Origin: Synechococcus sp. Cruz-7E5
GTDB lineage: Bacteria; Cyanobacteriota; Cyanobacteriia; PCC-6307; Cyanobiaceae
NCBI RefSeq assembly: GCF_024345995.1
Contig: NZ_JAGQCE010000001.1
Location: forward strand, 186,001 to 250,000
Direction of reading: 5' to 3'
DNA length: 64,000 nucleotides
Part shown: one piece after another, positions 1 to 8,643 of the stretch
Layout of the letters: every line of letters starts with the position of its first letter
How positions within the stretch are numbered: position 1 is the stretch's first letter
Position numbers and translations under genes: made by a program
Notes under the pieces: model-generated
What the model was told of the DNA's origin: nothing
What the model saw: only the letters and a program-made list of their open reading frames with translations
The model's database searches: none

Positions 1-1
1 T

Positions 2-1207
2 GTGCTGCTCGAGCAGGGGGTGATCACGGCGATTGGCGCCGGGTCCTGGGACGGGGCGGCACGCCTGGGGCTCACTCCCCTGCCAGCTGGCTCCTGGCTG
101 TTGGCGCCTGCCTTGGTGGATCCCCACAGCTTTCTGGAGGAACCCGAAGACGGCCGCGCCGAAACCCTTGAAAGCCTGGTCCGCTCAGCTGCGGCAGCTG
201 GCTACGGCACCGTGGCTCTGCTGCCGCGGGCGCGCAACTGGCGTGATCGCCCCGAATGCCTGCGCCTGGCGGTTGAGCCCCCGTTCGAACTGTGCCTATG
301 GGGGGGGTTCAGCCTCGGTGGTCGCGGCGAAGACCTCTCTGCCCACGCCGATCTGCTGGCCGCCGGTGCCATCGGACTGGCGGAGGAAGGGGAGCTGCCG
401 CCTCTGCCCCTGCTGGAACGCGGGCTCAGCATCGGCGAATGCTCTGATCGCCCTGTGCTGCTGGCACCGCGGAACGCCAGTCTTGATCACGGTGGTTTCG
501 TGCGCGAGGGGGTGGAAGCCCTGCGGGCCGGCTGGCCCATGGATCCGCCCCTCAGTGAAACCATCCCCCTGCAGAACCTGCTGGCCCTTGGGGCCTCCCT
601 GCCCCAGGTGAGCCTGCGCCTGGCGAATCTCTCCACCGCCGCTGGTGTGAAACTGCTGCGGGCGGCCGATCCGGCGCCGATGGCCACGGTCTGCTGGTGG
701 CATCTGGTGGCCGACAGCGGCAGCCTTGATCCGGTGGCTGAAGGCTGGCGGCTGGTGCCCTCGCTGGGCACTCCCGAAGACCGCCGTGCCCTGGTGGCGG
801 CGCTTGCTGATGGGGTGATCAGCGCGGTGGCCGTCCACCATCAACCGCTTGATCCAGAAGAGCAACTGCTGCCTCTGGATCAGCGCCGGCCTGGTCTGGC
901 GGGTCACCGCTACGTACTGCCGCTGTTGTGGCACCAGTTGGTGCGGGAGCAGGGCTGGAGCCCCGAAGCGCTCTGGCGCGCCCTGTGCTGGGGACCGGCC
1001 CGGCTGCTCGATCTGGAGGAACCAGGGCTCCAGTGCGGTTCAAGGCGCTGGATCCTCTTCGACCCGGAGCTGGAGTGGACCCCCAGTGACGATGGCTATG
1101 CCTCCTATGCCTCCAAGGCGGCCAACCAGCCCCTGGGGGGAGAGCAGCTCAGGGGGCGGGTATTGGCGACTGGGCTGCTGCCCCAGCTTTGGCTGGGTCC
1201 CCGCTGA
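2..1207 (+). CDS. Dihydroorotase-like amidohydrolase (5' end cut off)
   Basis: The reading frame is open to the left edge, so the true start lies outside the window; 401 residues are visible. The layout resembles the dihydroorotase branch of the amidohydrolase superfamily: an N-terminal beta section, then VDPHSFLEEP near residue 40, where active dihydroorotases carry a D-x-H-x-H metal motif followed by REPG. Only one of the two histidines is present here, and the later metal-ligand positions are not obvious either. A catalytic role in pyrimidine synthesis is therefore doubtful. It is more likely a non-catalytic PyrC-like protein or an amidohydrolase of unknown substrate. Its 3' end overlaps the convergent signal peptidase gene by about 59 bases. 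The family assignment is fairly sure; the function is not. Confidence 0.7.
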   Translation: MLLEQGVITAIGAGSWDGAARLGLTPLPAGSWLLAPALVDPHSFLEEPEDGRAETLESLVRSAAAAGYGTVALLPRARNWRDRPECLRLAVEPPFELCLWGGFSLGGRGEDLSAHADLLAAGAIGLAEEGELPPLPLLERGLSIGECSDRPVLLAPRNASLDHGGFVREGVEALRAGWPMDPPLSETIPLQNLLALGASLPQVSLRLANLSTAAGVKLLRAADPAPMATVCWWHLVADSGSLDPVAEGWRLVPSLGTPEDRRALVAALADGVISAVAVHHQPLDPEEQLLPLDQRRPGLAGHRYVLPLLWHQLVREQGWSPEALWRALCWGPARLLDLEEPGLQCGSRRWILFDPELEWTPSDDGYASYASKAANQPLGGEQLRGRVLATGLLPQLWLGPR

Positions 1208-2042
1208 GGGGATCCGGATCCCCAAGAGGGCCTGTGCGATCCAGTGGCCAGAAGCGGTAGAAGGCCCTGCCGATGATCTCCTTGTGGGGGAGGAAGGGAC
1301 CACCGGGCCAGAAGCGTCCATCCCAGCTGTTGGCGCGGTTGTCGCCGAGGGCCAGCACGGCTCCAGGTGGCACCACGGTGTCGAGGGTGCGGCAGGGGCC
1401 GGTGCCCTGGCTGTCGATCGGGCAGAAGTTCTGGACGTAGGTCTCGCGGATGGTCTGGCCGTTGATGGTCAGCTGCCCGCGGGGGTTGACCACCACCCGG
1501 TCACCGGGGATCGCCACCACCCGTTTGATGTAGGCATCGCATGCCGGTTCCTGCAGGCCGGGGATCGAGCCGATCAGGGGCAGATTCACCAGCAGGCAGC
1601 CCAGGGGGCTGGGGCGTCGATTGGCCTGGAGGGCGGGATCGAAGTGGAAGGGGGAGTGGAAAACCACAATTTCGCCCCGCTGGGGGGCACGGCTGCGAAA
1701 CGAGATTTTCTCCACCAGAAGGCGGTCCTGGATCTGCAGGCCGGGCAGCATGGAGCCAGACGGGATGAAGCGGGCCTCCAACAGAAACTGTCGGATCCCC
1801 AGAGCCACCGCCAGGGTGAGCAGCACACTGCGCCAGAAGGCCCAGGCGCTTTCCGTGCCGTGGACCGACTGCTGGTCTGGCTGAGGCCCCTTTTGCGGCT
1901 CGGGTTCAGGTGTCCCCGAAGGCGTGGTCGGTGATGGGGAGTCCTCGGCGATCAATGCTCTCCTGCTGGAGCCGGTCACCTTAGGGCTCCGGAGCCGGGC
2001 AATCCCCCTCTCTACCCTTGGTCGATCGACGCTGTTCTCCAT
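1149..2042 (-). CDS. lepB: Signal peptidase I
   Basis: This membrane-bound type I signal peptidase removes signal peptides from exported proteins. One transmembrane segment (WRSVLLTLAVALGI) is followed at once by the catalytic serine motif PSGSMLPGL. The catalytic lysine lies in YIKRVVAIPGD, and the conserved LGDNRANSWDGR box near the C-terminus completes the S26 fold. An ATG at 2042 gives a 297-residue protein with a hydrophilic, Pro/Ser-rich cytoplasmic leader. An upstream in-frame start at 2084 would run into the divergent gene. The ATG at 2042 overlaps the ATG of the divergent gene inside one CCATGG palindrome, so at least one of the two starts is probably further inside. The enzyme call is secure; the start is not. 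Confidence 0.93.
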   Translation of the reverse strand: MENSVDRPRVERGIARLRSPKVTGSSRRALIAEDSPSPTTPSGTPEPEPQKGPQPDQQSVHGTESAWAFWRSVLLTLAVALGIRQFLLEARFIPSGSMLPGLQIQDRLLVEKISFRSRAPQRGEIVVFHSPFHFDPALQANRRPSPLGCLLVNLPLIGSIPGLQEPACDAYIKRVVAIPGDRVVVNPRGQLTINGQTIRETYVQNFCPIDSQGTGPCRTLDTVVPPGAVLALGDNRANSWDGRFWPGGPFLPHKEIIGRAFYRFWPLDRTGPLGDPDPLSGDPAKAGAAAQSPIPAP

Positions 2043-3582
2043 GGTGCGGCCGCGCTGGCATCTGAGGTCCTCGACAGGCAGCAACCGCCTCGGGCAGCAC
2101 TGGGATCAGTTCGTGGCCCTCTGGGCTGCCTTGAATCTGCTCTGGGTCTGCTTCGACATCACCTACGTGCCCCTGCGCACGTTCTGGCTGCAGCGCAACC
2201 TCTATCCCCTGCCATCGGCGCCACTGGTGCTGCGTCTCGGATTCCTGCCCGACATCACGCCCTTCTACGACCCGGTGAAGGGGATCGAACCCCACCGGGA
2301 GACCCAGGCCTATCTGAACGCCTTCGATCAGATGGACCGCGCCCTGCTGGCGGGTTTCCCAGCCAGCGACCTGCGCCGGCGACAGGTTGCGCTCACCGAT
2401 CAGATGATCGATGACAACCCCTTCCTGTCTTCGGGTGGCTCCGGCACGCTGGAGAAGATCAAGAACCGCCTGCGCGAGCGCGCCGACCAGGACTCAGCCA
2501 AGCAATCGGCTGAGCTGCTGCTTGGAGACGACTGGCTGCGGCGCCAGCCCTGGATCGAGGAGCGACTCTTCTGGCAGCAGCAGGTGCTGCCGCTGGTGGC
2601 CACCAACTACTGGCGCTCGATCGATGAGAACGGACGTCCAACCGACCAGTTCTGGCGGATTGATCTGGTCATTTTCCAGAGCGTCTTCCTGGCGGACATC
2701 CTGCTGAGGGCAGCACGGCTGCGCCGCCGCCTGCCTGGCCTGAGCTGGGGGGATGCCCTGCTGCGGCGCTGGACCGATCTGCCCCTGCTGCTGCCGTTCT
2801 GGCGCTGGCTGCGCCTCATACCGGTGGTGGAAAGGCTTCAGACCAGTGGCCTGGTGAACATGGAGCCCCTGCGAGCCGTGATCAGCCGGGCGGTGGTGGC
2901 CCTCCTTGCCGTGGAACTGTTCGAGGTGCTGGCCCTGCAGCTCATGGACGGGGCCCAGGGGTTGATCCGCTCCCCTCAGTGGCCCCAGCGGATCCGCCGC
3001 CTGCGCAGCCATCAGAGCGTCTCGATCAATGACGAACGCGAGCTGGTCGAACTGTTGCGCATCTGGGGGCCCCTGCTGCTCAGCGAAGTGGGTCCTCGGC
3101 TGGCACCACAGTTCCAGGCCGTGCTGGCCCATGCCCTGCAGCAGACGCTTCAGACAATGGTGGTGCCACCGGGGCTGCGCCAGCTGCAACTGCTGATGCA
3201 GGTGGAGAAGCAACTGACCCAGCAGCTCGCCTCCGGCATGGTGGACAGCGTGATGGAGCTCTCACGGGGAGCCGGCGCAAGGATGCAGCGGCGCGACAAC
3301 CGCCAGATCGATCTCCTGCGCGACTGTGTCGATCGCTTCTGGGACGAGCTGGCCGAAGCCCTCGAGAGTGGTCCGGTGCTGGAGCGCAGCCAGCAGCTGG
3401 TCTGTGCCCTGCTGGAGGAACTCAAGCTCACCTACCTGGCCCAGATCAACCGCACGGGCATCGATGCTCTGATCCGTGAGCTGGATCAGCTCACGGTGCC
3501 GCCGGCTACGGCAGCTGAGAACCAGCCGATGGGAGCAGAGGCTTCAGGGCCTGCTTCCACACCTCGGGATCAAAGCCCGTGA
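2041..3582 (+). CDS. Conserved cyanobacterial membrane protein of unknown function
   Basis: This is a 513-residue protein if translation starts at the ATG at 2041; the frame is open further upstream, but that part overlaps lepB. An N-terminal hydrophobic segment (QFVALWAALNLLWVCFDITY) is followed by a soluble loop and a second hydrophobic block near the middle. An Arg-rich hydrophobic stretch (LPFWRWLRLIPVVERL) resembles the S4-like region of ion-channel proteins, but I see no selectivity filter. The C-terminal half is helical and hydrophilic. It is divergent from lepB, and its 3' end overlaps the convergent Spx/ArsC-like gene by 77 bases. I do not recognise a named family. Coding is supported by length and by a consistently GC-rich third codon position. 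Confidence 0.75.
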   Translation: MVRPRWHLRSSTGSNRLGQHWDQFVALWAALNLLWVCFDITYVPLRTFWLQRNLYPLPSAPLVLRLGFLPDITPFYDPVKGIEPHRETQAYLNAFDQMDRALLAGFPASDLRRRQVALTDQMIDDNPFLSSGGSGTLEKIKNRLRERADQDSAKQSAELLLGDDWLRRQPWIEERLFWQQQVLPLVATNYWRSIDENGRPTDQFWRIDLVIFQSVFLADILLRAARLRRRLPGLSWGDALLRRWTDLPLLLPFWRWLRLIPVVERLQTSGLVNMEPLRAVISRAVVALLAVELFEVLALQLMDGAQGLIRSPQWPQRIRRLRSHQSVSINDERELVELLRIWGPLLLSEVGPRLAPQFQAVLAHALQQTLQTMVVPPGLRQLQLLMQVEKQLTQQLASGMVDSVMELSRGAGARMQRRDNRQIDLLRDCVDRFWDELAEALESGPVLERSQQLVCALLEELKLTYLAQINRTGIDALIRELDQLTVPPATAAENQPMGAEASGPASTPRDQSP

Positions 3583-3919
3583 GCACCGCAACGCCTTCCG
3601 CCAGCAGTAGGGGTCGGCGGATCAACCTGCCGTCGGCGGCCAGGGCCGTGATGGCTTCGGAGGGAGACATCGCCTTGACATGGGCGGCGCCGAGGGCTCG
3701 GTAGCTGGCACCGCTGGTGTTGAACAGCCGGCGGGGATCAGGCAGGCCGGCCCAGACTTTCTCAAGCTGCTCCCGGGTTGGGGGAGAGAGGGTGATGTCC
3801 ACCAGATCCACCTCAAGGCCCTCCTGTGCGAGCCATTTCAGGGCCCGGCGGCAGGTGGAGCACTTCGGGTAGCTGTACAGCCTTGGACGGCCTCCGCTGA
3901 AGGAAGCGTCCAGGCTCAC
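3506..3919 (-). CDS. Spx/ArsC-family thioredoxin-fold protein
   Basis: This is a 137-residue ArsC/Spx-family protein. The N-terminal strand and turn carry the CSTC redox pair (YPKCSTCRRALKWL), followed by DITLSPPTREQLEKV and the cis-Pro region RLIRRPLLL. The family includes arsenate reductases, the RNA-polymerase-binding Spx/MgsR regulators and many uncharacterised YffB-like proteins. The CxxC and the RRPLL motif fit this general group, but sequence alone does not say which role applies. The GTG start at 3919 overlaps the stop of the upstream ferredoxin by four bases (GTGA), so the two are probably co-transcribed and translationally coupled, perhaps as a redox pair. The 3' end overlaps the convergent membrane-protein gene. 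Confidence 0.85.
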   Translation of the reverse strand: MSLDASFSGGRPRLYSYPKCSTCRRALKWLAQEGLEVDLVDITLSPPTREQLEKVWAGLPDPRRLFNTSGASYRALGAAHVKAMSPSEAITALAADGRLIRRPLLLAEGVAVLTGFDPEVWKQALKPLLPSAGSQLP

Positions 3920-4278
3920 TTCAGGCCGACAAGCGATTTCAGGGCGCCCACCAGGCTGTTGGAACCCTTGCCCACAGCGGCGTCCGGCCGGGTTCGGATG
4001 GTCACGTCGCCGTTGACGCTGGTGCGGCAGCTGAGGCGATAGTTGGCGGGGCGATCAGACAGGTAGACCTGCTCGACATCGCTGCGGGGCGAAAGGTTCT
4101 GGGCGCCCTCAAGGACTTCGACGACGCAGGTGCCGCACTGGCCAAGGCCACCGCAGTTGTTGAGGTTGTTCAGGCCCTTGTAGGGGTTGATGCCGGCATC
4201 AAGTGCCGCCTGGCGCAGGTTGGCCCCCTCGATGCAACCAACCTTCTGGTCTTCATTATCGAAGCGGATGGTGGGCAC
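3916..4278 (-). CDS. Plant-type [2Fe-2S] ferredoxin
   Basis: This soluble one-electron carrier has 120 residues. The cluster-binding cysteines are visible in NNCGGLGQCGTCVVEV (three) and in the C-terminal YRLSCRTS (fourth), in plant-type [2Fe-2S] order. The N-terminus (TIRFDNEDQKVGCIEGANLRQ) matches the adrenodoxin/plant-type strand pair. It differs from the main photosynthetic PetF in loop sequence and in its longer basic C-terminus, so it is probably one of the minor cyanobacterial ferredoxins. It is the first gene of a two-gene unit with the Spx/ArsC-like gene, with coupled stop and start. Confidence 0.92.
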   Translation of the reverse strand: MPTIRFDNEDQKVGCIEGANLRQAALDAGINPYKGLNNLNNCGGLGQCGTCVVEVLEGAQNLSPRSDVEQVYLSDRPANYRLSCRTSVNGDVTIRTRPDAAVGKGSNSLVGALKSLVGLK

Positions 4279-4407
4279 TGGTCGCAGCGGCTACTGGCGC
4301 GAACCAACTTACCGTCTGGCGGGTCTTGGACGACCAGCCTTGCAATGGATGTTGGCCCGGGCGCTGCGGCGTCGCTGCCTACGATCCAGCGGAGCGCGCA
4401 CAGGTCC

Positions 4408-5091
4408 ATGGCTGCAGCGAACAGCGGTGAACTCTCCGGGTACGACCTGGTGGTGCAGGGCCTGATCCCTGGTTACGCAAGCCTCGCCCGGCTCGGGGTG
4501 GCCCTGCTGGCGGCCTCCCCCCTGGCCGGCCAGCCAGGAGCTGAGGTGCTGGTGGCCGGTTGCGGCACCGGCGCCGAGCTGGTGGAGGCCATTGCCCAGC
4601 GCCCTGACTGGCGCCTGAGCGCGATCGATCCCTCCCAGGCGATGCTCAGCGCCGCCCAGCAGCGGCTTGGCACAGCGGCGGCAGGCCTCAACTGGCGGCA
4701 GAGCACCGTGGAAGACCTGGATCTGGAGGCCGGCTTCGATGGGGCGCTCTCGGTGCTGGTGCTGCAGGCCCTCCCCGATGACGGCAGCAAGCTGGCGTTT
4801 CTTTCAGCCCTGGCCCGCTGCCTCAGGCCTGGGGGCCAGCTGGTGCTGGTGGATCTGATGCGCCCCGCCCTTCCACTGCTGGAGGACCAGATGGCTGAGG
4901 CCTGGCTCGGTTTCCAGCGGGCCTCCCGGCTGGAGGCACCCCTTGAACTGCTCGAACCTCTCACGCACGGAGCCCATCCTGTGGGAGTGGCAAGGCTCAC
5001 GGCCCTCGTGAACGCCGCTGGCTTCGGAGATCCGGCACGGGTGTTCCAGGCCCTCGATTACGAAGGCTTCCTGCTGCAGCGCTCCTCCTGA
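4408..5091 (+). CDS. Class I SAM-dependent methyltransferase
   Basis: This is a Rossmann-fold methyltransferase of about 227 residues from the ATG at 4408. An upstream in-frame ATG at 4345 adds 21 poorly conserved-looking residues and was not preferred. Motif I is VLVAGCGTGAEL. The acidic residue at the end of strand 2 is in LSAIDPSQAML, and the later DGALSVLVLQAL and LRPGGQLVLVD segments match motifs IV and post-IV. The substrate cannot be told. It stands alone between the divergent ferredoxin gene and the convergent pyrophosphatase gene, whose 3' end it overlaps by 34 bases. Confidence 0.85.
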   Translation: MAAANSGELSGYDLVVQGLIPGYASLARLGVALLAASPLAGQPGAEVLVAGCGTGAELVEAIAQRPDWRLSAIDPSQAMLSAAQQRLGTAAAGLNWRQSTVEDLDLEAGFDGALSVLVLQALPDDGSKLAFLSALARCLRPGGQLVLVDLMRPALPLLEDQMAEAWLGFQRASRLEAPLELLEPLTHGAHPVGVARLTALVNAAGFGDPARVFQALDYEGFLLQRSS

Positions 5092-5603
5092 TCGGCGCGG
5101 GCTGCCTGGATGCAGCGCTCCACCAGGGCAGGCACGGCAGGGGCGTCCTGCCAGCCGATGATCTCGACCGACCGCCCCTCCAGATTTTTGTAGGTGCGAA
5201 AAAACTCGGCCACGTCTTCGAGTTGATTGGCAGCGATCTGACGGATGCTGCGCAGGCCGCTCTGTCGGCAGTCGGCCTCGGGCACGCACAACAGCTTGCC
5301 GTCATGGGCGCCGCAGTCGATCATGTCGAGGTAGCCGATCGGGCGAGCAGTGATCAGGCAGCCGGCGAAGGTGGGCTCTTCCATGATCACCATTGCGTCG
5401 AGGGGAGCGCCGTCCTCGGCAAGGGTGTTGGGAACGAAGCCGTAGTCGAAGGGATAGCGGACCGAGGAATGCAGCACCCGATCGAGAGCCATCAGGCCGG
5501 CCGCACTGTTGTACTCGTATTTGTTACGGCTACCGGCGGGAATCTCCACCACCAGATTCACCAAGCCCAGGGATGGCGAGGGGGACAGGCTGCTGATGTC
5601 CAC
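5058..5603 (-). CDS. Family I inorganic pyrophosphatase homolog with altered active site
   Basis: This is a 181-residue family I pyrophosphatase homolog. The fold-typical blocks are present: VEIPAGSRNKYEYN, YPFDYGFVPNTLAEDG, ARPIGYLDMID and FFRTYKNLEGR. In active enzymes the core metal motif is D-G-D-P-x-D; here it reads DGAPLDAM, so the second aspartate is alanine. That residue (Asp67 in E. coli numbering) is a metal ligand and the proposed general base. The other aspartates (MIDCGAHDGK) are kept. Loss or strong reduction of pyrophosphatase activity is likely, although the protein is otherwise well conserved. A second paralog with an intact DGDPLD motif lies at 26938-27525. The 5' end overlaps the preceding same-strand ORF by 74 bases. 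Confidence 0.88.
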   Translation of the reverse strand: MDISSLSPSPSLGLVNLVVEIPAGSRNKYEYNSAAGLMALDRVLHSSVRYPFDYGFVPNTLAEDGAPLDAMVIMEEPTFAGCLITARPIGYLDMIDCGAHDGKLLCVPEADCRQSGLRSIRQIAANQLEDVAEFFRTYKNLEGRSVEIIGWQDAPAVPALVERCIQAARADQEERCSRKPS

Positions 5604-6027
5604 GGCTGATGGGTATGGAAAAGCGGGGATCAGTCCGGAAAGAGCCGCGCTCCAGCAGAACGGCAGCCACGGGAACGATCAGAGCAAGCAGGGCAATGAT
5701 GGCCCCCAGCAGCGGTGATCCGGGATCCAGGAGTCCGTCTGGGCTGTAGGAATCATCTTTGGAACCTCCGCTGGCTGCGCTTGAACCCAGCCCTGACTCG
5801 GCAGGGGGAGGCGGGAGCAGGCTGGCCAGAGCGGCCGGTGCAGTGACTGAGGAGGTGACTGTGGAGTTGGAAATTGCGGTGGCCGTGGCCGGGCCGGTTC
5901 GTGGAGGTTCGGAATCCATGGATAGGGATGAGGGACCAGCTTCAGGGAGAAGTGTTGGAGCGGCACTCAGGCCGTTCAGAGCACTGGTCCTGGAAGCAGC
6001 AGCGGCCTGGCTGAAGGGAAGAACCAC
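5530..6027 (-). CDS. Putative single-pass membrane protein, Ser/Pro-rich
   Basis: This possible 165-residue protein starts at a GTG. The first 95 residues are low-complexity (Ser, Ala, Pro). One clear transmembrane segment follows (LLGAIIALLALIVPVAAVLL), with a short basic tail after it. It overlaps the start of the pyrophosphatase gene by 74 bases on the same strand, which is long and suggests that the tail may be mis-framed or the stop mis-placed. The membrane segment is the strongest evidence that it is real. No function can be assigned. Confidence 0.45.
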   Translation of the reverse strand: MVLPFSQAAAASRTSALNGLSAAPTLLPEAGPSSLSMDSEPPRTGPATATAISNSTVTSSVTAPAALASLLPPPPAESGLGSSAASGGSKDDSYSPDGLLDPGSPLLGAIIALLALIVPVAAVLLERGSFRTDPRFSIPISRGHQQPVPLAIPGLGESGGGDSRR

Positions 6028-6100
6028 CCAACAGAAAGCCCGTTACCGGCTTCAATATGACACCTTCTGCATCCTTCTGCCCAAGCCGCTGACGAATCGC

Positions 6101-6607
6101 TCAGGCAGCGGGGCGTGACTGCTCCAACTGATCCCTCTTGGTGCTGAGAACCGCCGGTGCCTGATCCAGTCCCTGAAGGCTGAGCCGAATGGCCTGAAGT
6201 TCCTGAAGGATTGAGCTCAGCAGCTGTTGGGTAGCCGTGGATGGTGAATTGAGCACCTCGACGGTCACCTCCTTGATTCGCAGCACATCGCGGGCGAAAC
6301 GGGCCACCTCATTGGGGTGAAACAGCAGTGCCTCCTTCTGATCAGTGCGGTATTCCGGGTTGAGCTTACGCGAGTTGAAGGCTGGGTTGAGGTTGCGGGG
6401 ATCGGTGTTGGTGTAGCGGTAAACCGAAGCCCTTGAACGATTGAGGGCCTTCTGCACCTCGTCGATGCCGATCAGGCCTTCAGCCGATTCGGTGCTGGGA
6501 TCGGGAAGGCCGGCAGGCCAGGACGGTGGCACGGTCGGTGGAAGCTCTCCGCTGGAGCCGGCCGTTGGTGCAACCATAAGACTTATCTTGGACGGCTGGG
6601 AATTCAT
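6101..6607 (-). CDS. Conserved hypothetical protein with HTH-like segment
   Basis: This 168-residue protein has a Pro/Ser-rich leader followed by a compact segment (GLIGIDEVQKALNRSRASVY) that looks like a helix-turn-helix of the excisionase/MerR-like kind. A conserved-looking block (NLNPAFNSRKLNPEYR, then HPNEVARFARDVL) and a Gln/Leu-rich helical C-terminus follow. The arrangement suggests a small DNA-binding protein, but I do not recognise a named family. It is divergent from proS, with a gap of about 180 bases between the two genes. Confidence 0.65.
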   Translation of the reverse strand: MNSQPSKISLMVAPTAGSSGELPPTVPPSWPAGLPDPSTESAEGLIGIDEVQKALNRSRASVYRYTNTDPRNLNPAFNSRKLNPEYRTDQKEALLFHPNEVARFARDVLRIKEVTVEVLNSPSTATQQLLSSILQELQAIRLSLQGLDQAPAVLSTKRDQLEQSRPAA

Positions 6608-6785
6608 GCCGACGCTAGCAGAGGAAGTCTGGGCAGCCAGATCGCTGCAGCGACCCGCCCGGTGGCGTGATTAAACCGGCCCAGGCCCCGGTCGGCAAGA
6701 CCAGCCCCGGTTCCCGTCCGCCCTGAAAAACCCATGGCCTGTGCGGTGATAGGTTCCCGGGCTGCTCAAGCTGTGTCTTCCTTCC

Positions 6786-8615
6786 ATGCGCGTCTCCCGC
6801 CTGATGCTGGTGACGCTGCGGGATGACCCGGCGGAAGCCGAGATCCCGTCCCACAAACTGCTGCTCCGTGGCGGCTATATGCGCCGGGTGGCCTCGGGTG
6901 TATACGCCTATCTGCCCCTGCTCTGGCGGGTACTGACCAAGATCTCGGCGATCGTGCGCCAGGAGATGGACGCTACCGGCGCCCTGGAAACCCTCCTCCC
7001 CGCCCTGCAGCCCGCCAGCCTCTGGGAACGCAGCGGCCGCTGGCAGGGCTATACCGCCGGGGAAGGGATCATGTTTCACCTGGTCGACCGCCAGGACCGC
7101 TCCATGGGGCTCGGTCCGACCCATGAAGAAGTGATCACGGCCCTGGCCGCCGACCTGCTCCGCTCCTATCGGCAACTGCCGGTAAGCCTTTACCAGATCC
7201 AGACCAAATTCAGGGATGAGATCCGGCCCCGCTTCGGCCTGATGCGCGGTCGCGAATTCATCATGAAGGATGCCTATTCCTTCCATGCCGACGAGGCCGA
7301 TCTCAGGCTCACCTATCAGCGCATGGACGAGGCCTACCGCCGCATCTTCAGCCGCTGTGGCCTGCGCACCGTGGCAGTGGAGGCCGACAGCGGCGCCATC
7401 GGAGGCTCTGCCAGTCAGGAGTTCATGGTCACCGCCGATGCCGGAGAGGATCTGATCCTCAGCAGTGCGGATGGACGTTATGCCGCCAATCAGGAGCGGG
7501 CCTGCTCGTTGCCGGAGCCGGCGGTACCCATGGTCAGCGCCGGCTCCGGCGCGGTGGAACTCCACACCCCAGGGCAGCACAGCATCGAGGCCCTCTGCGC
7601 TGCCCATGGCTTCGAGCCCAGCCAGACGGTGAAGGTGCTGCTCCTGCTGGCCCGCTGCGCCGAAGCCAAACCACAGCCCGTTCTGGTGAGCCTGCGCGGC
7701 GATCAGCAGCTCAACCCCACCAAGCTGGCCAACGCCGTCAGCGCGTCGCTGGGGGAAGGGGCCGGGGCCCTTTTGGATCTGGAGCCGATCACGCCGGATC
7801 AGATCCGCTCCGAGGGGCTGCCTGACTGGCCTCTGGGCTGCCTGGGTCCGCATCTTGGCGATGAACTGCTGGCGGGAGCGCGCAGATGGCAAACCTCGTT
7901 TCTGCGCCTGGCGGATGGCACCGCAGCGGAGCTCGAAGCCTTCGTCTGCGGGGCCAACCGCCCGGACACACACCTGGTGGGAGCCCGCTGGTCGGAGCTG
8001 GCGGGCGGGCGGCCGAGCGTGGCCGACCTGCGCTCAGCCCAGCCGGGGGAGCGTTGCCTGCAGGACCCCAGCCAGCGGCTTGTGGCCAGCCGCGGCATCG
8101 AGGTGGGTCACATCTTCCAGCTCGGGCGCAAGTATTCCCAGGCCCTGGAGGCCAACTTCACCAATGAACAGGGTCTGGATGAGCCGTTGTGGATGGGCTG
8201 CTACGGCATCGGGGTGTCCCGGCTGGCCCAGGCGGCCGTTGAGCAGCACCACGATCACCTGGGCATTCGCTGGCCCGTGCCGATCGCTCCCTTCGAGGTG
8301 ATCGTGGTGGTGGCCAGCGCCCAGGACCCCGTTCAGGTGGCTCTCGGGGAACAGCTTCACGACGAGCTCGAGCGGGCTGGACTTGAGGTGCTGCTCGATG
8401 ACCGCGGCGAGCGGGCCGGGGTGAAGTTCAAGGATGCCGATCTGATCGGAATCCCCTGGCGGGTGGTAGTGGGGCGCGGTGCCGCCTCTGGCCAGGTGGA
8501 GCTGGTGGAGCGCGCAAGCGGAGCCAAGCGAGACGTGGCCGCCCAGGAGGTGGTGACACTGCTGCAGGAGCACATCGGCGCCGCACGCCTGGGACTGGCG
8601 ACGGGGAGCTCGTAA
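6786..8615 (+). CDS. proS: Prolyl-tRNA synthetase (bacterial type)
   Basis: This class II synthetase charges tRNA-Pro; it has 609 residues, including the inserted editing domain typical of bacterial ProRS. Motif 1 lies around GGYMRRVASGVYAYLPL, motif 2 in FRDEIRPRFGLMRGREFIMK, and motif 3 in GCYGIGVSRLAQAA. The TxE-type ATP/proline site is in LGPTHEEVI. The editing insertion spans roughly residues 230-400, and the C-terminal anticodon-binding domain (VALGEQLHDELERAGLEVLL) is complete. It is followed after 28 bases by psb27 on the same strand, so co-transcription is likely. Confidence 0.97.
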   Translation: MRVSRLMLVTLRDDPAEAEIPSHKLLLRGGYMRRVASGVYAYLPLLWRVLTKISAIVRQEMDATGALETLLPALQPASLWERSGRWQGYTAGEGIMFHLVDRQDRSMGLGPTHEEVITALAADLLRSYRQLPVSLYQIQTKFRDEIRPRFGLMRGREFIMKDAYSFHADEADLRLTYQRMDEAYRRIFSRCGLRTVAVEADSGAIGGSASQEFMVTADAGEDLILSSADGRYAANQERACSLPEPAVPMVSAGSGAVELHTPGQHSIEALCAAHGFEPSQTVKVLLLLARCAEAKPQPVLVSLRGDQQLNPTKLANAVSASLGEGAGALLDLEPITPDQIRSEGLPDWPLGCLGPHLGDELLAGARRWQTSFLRLADGTAAELEAFVCGANRPDTHLVGARWSELAGGRPSVADLRSAQPGERCLQDPSQRLVASRGIEVGHIFQLGRKYSQALEANFTNEQGLDEPLWMGCYGIGVSRLAQAAVEQHHDHLGIRWPVPIAPFEVIVVVASAQDPVQVALGEQLHDELERAGLEVLLDDRGERAGVKFKDADLIGIPWRVVVGRGAASGQVELVERASGAKRDVAAQEVVTLLQEHIGAARLGLATGSS

Positions 8616-8643
8616 GATCGGCCATCGACACGCAGAGACGCTG

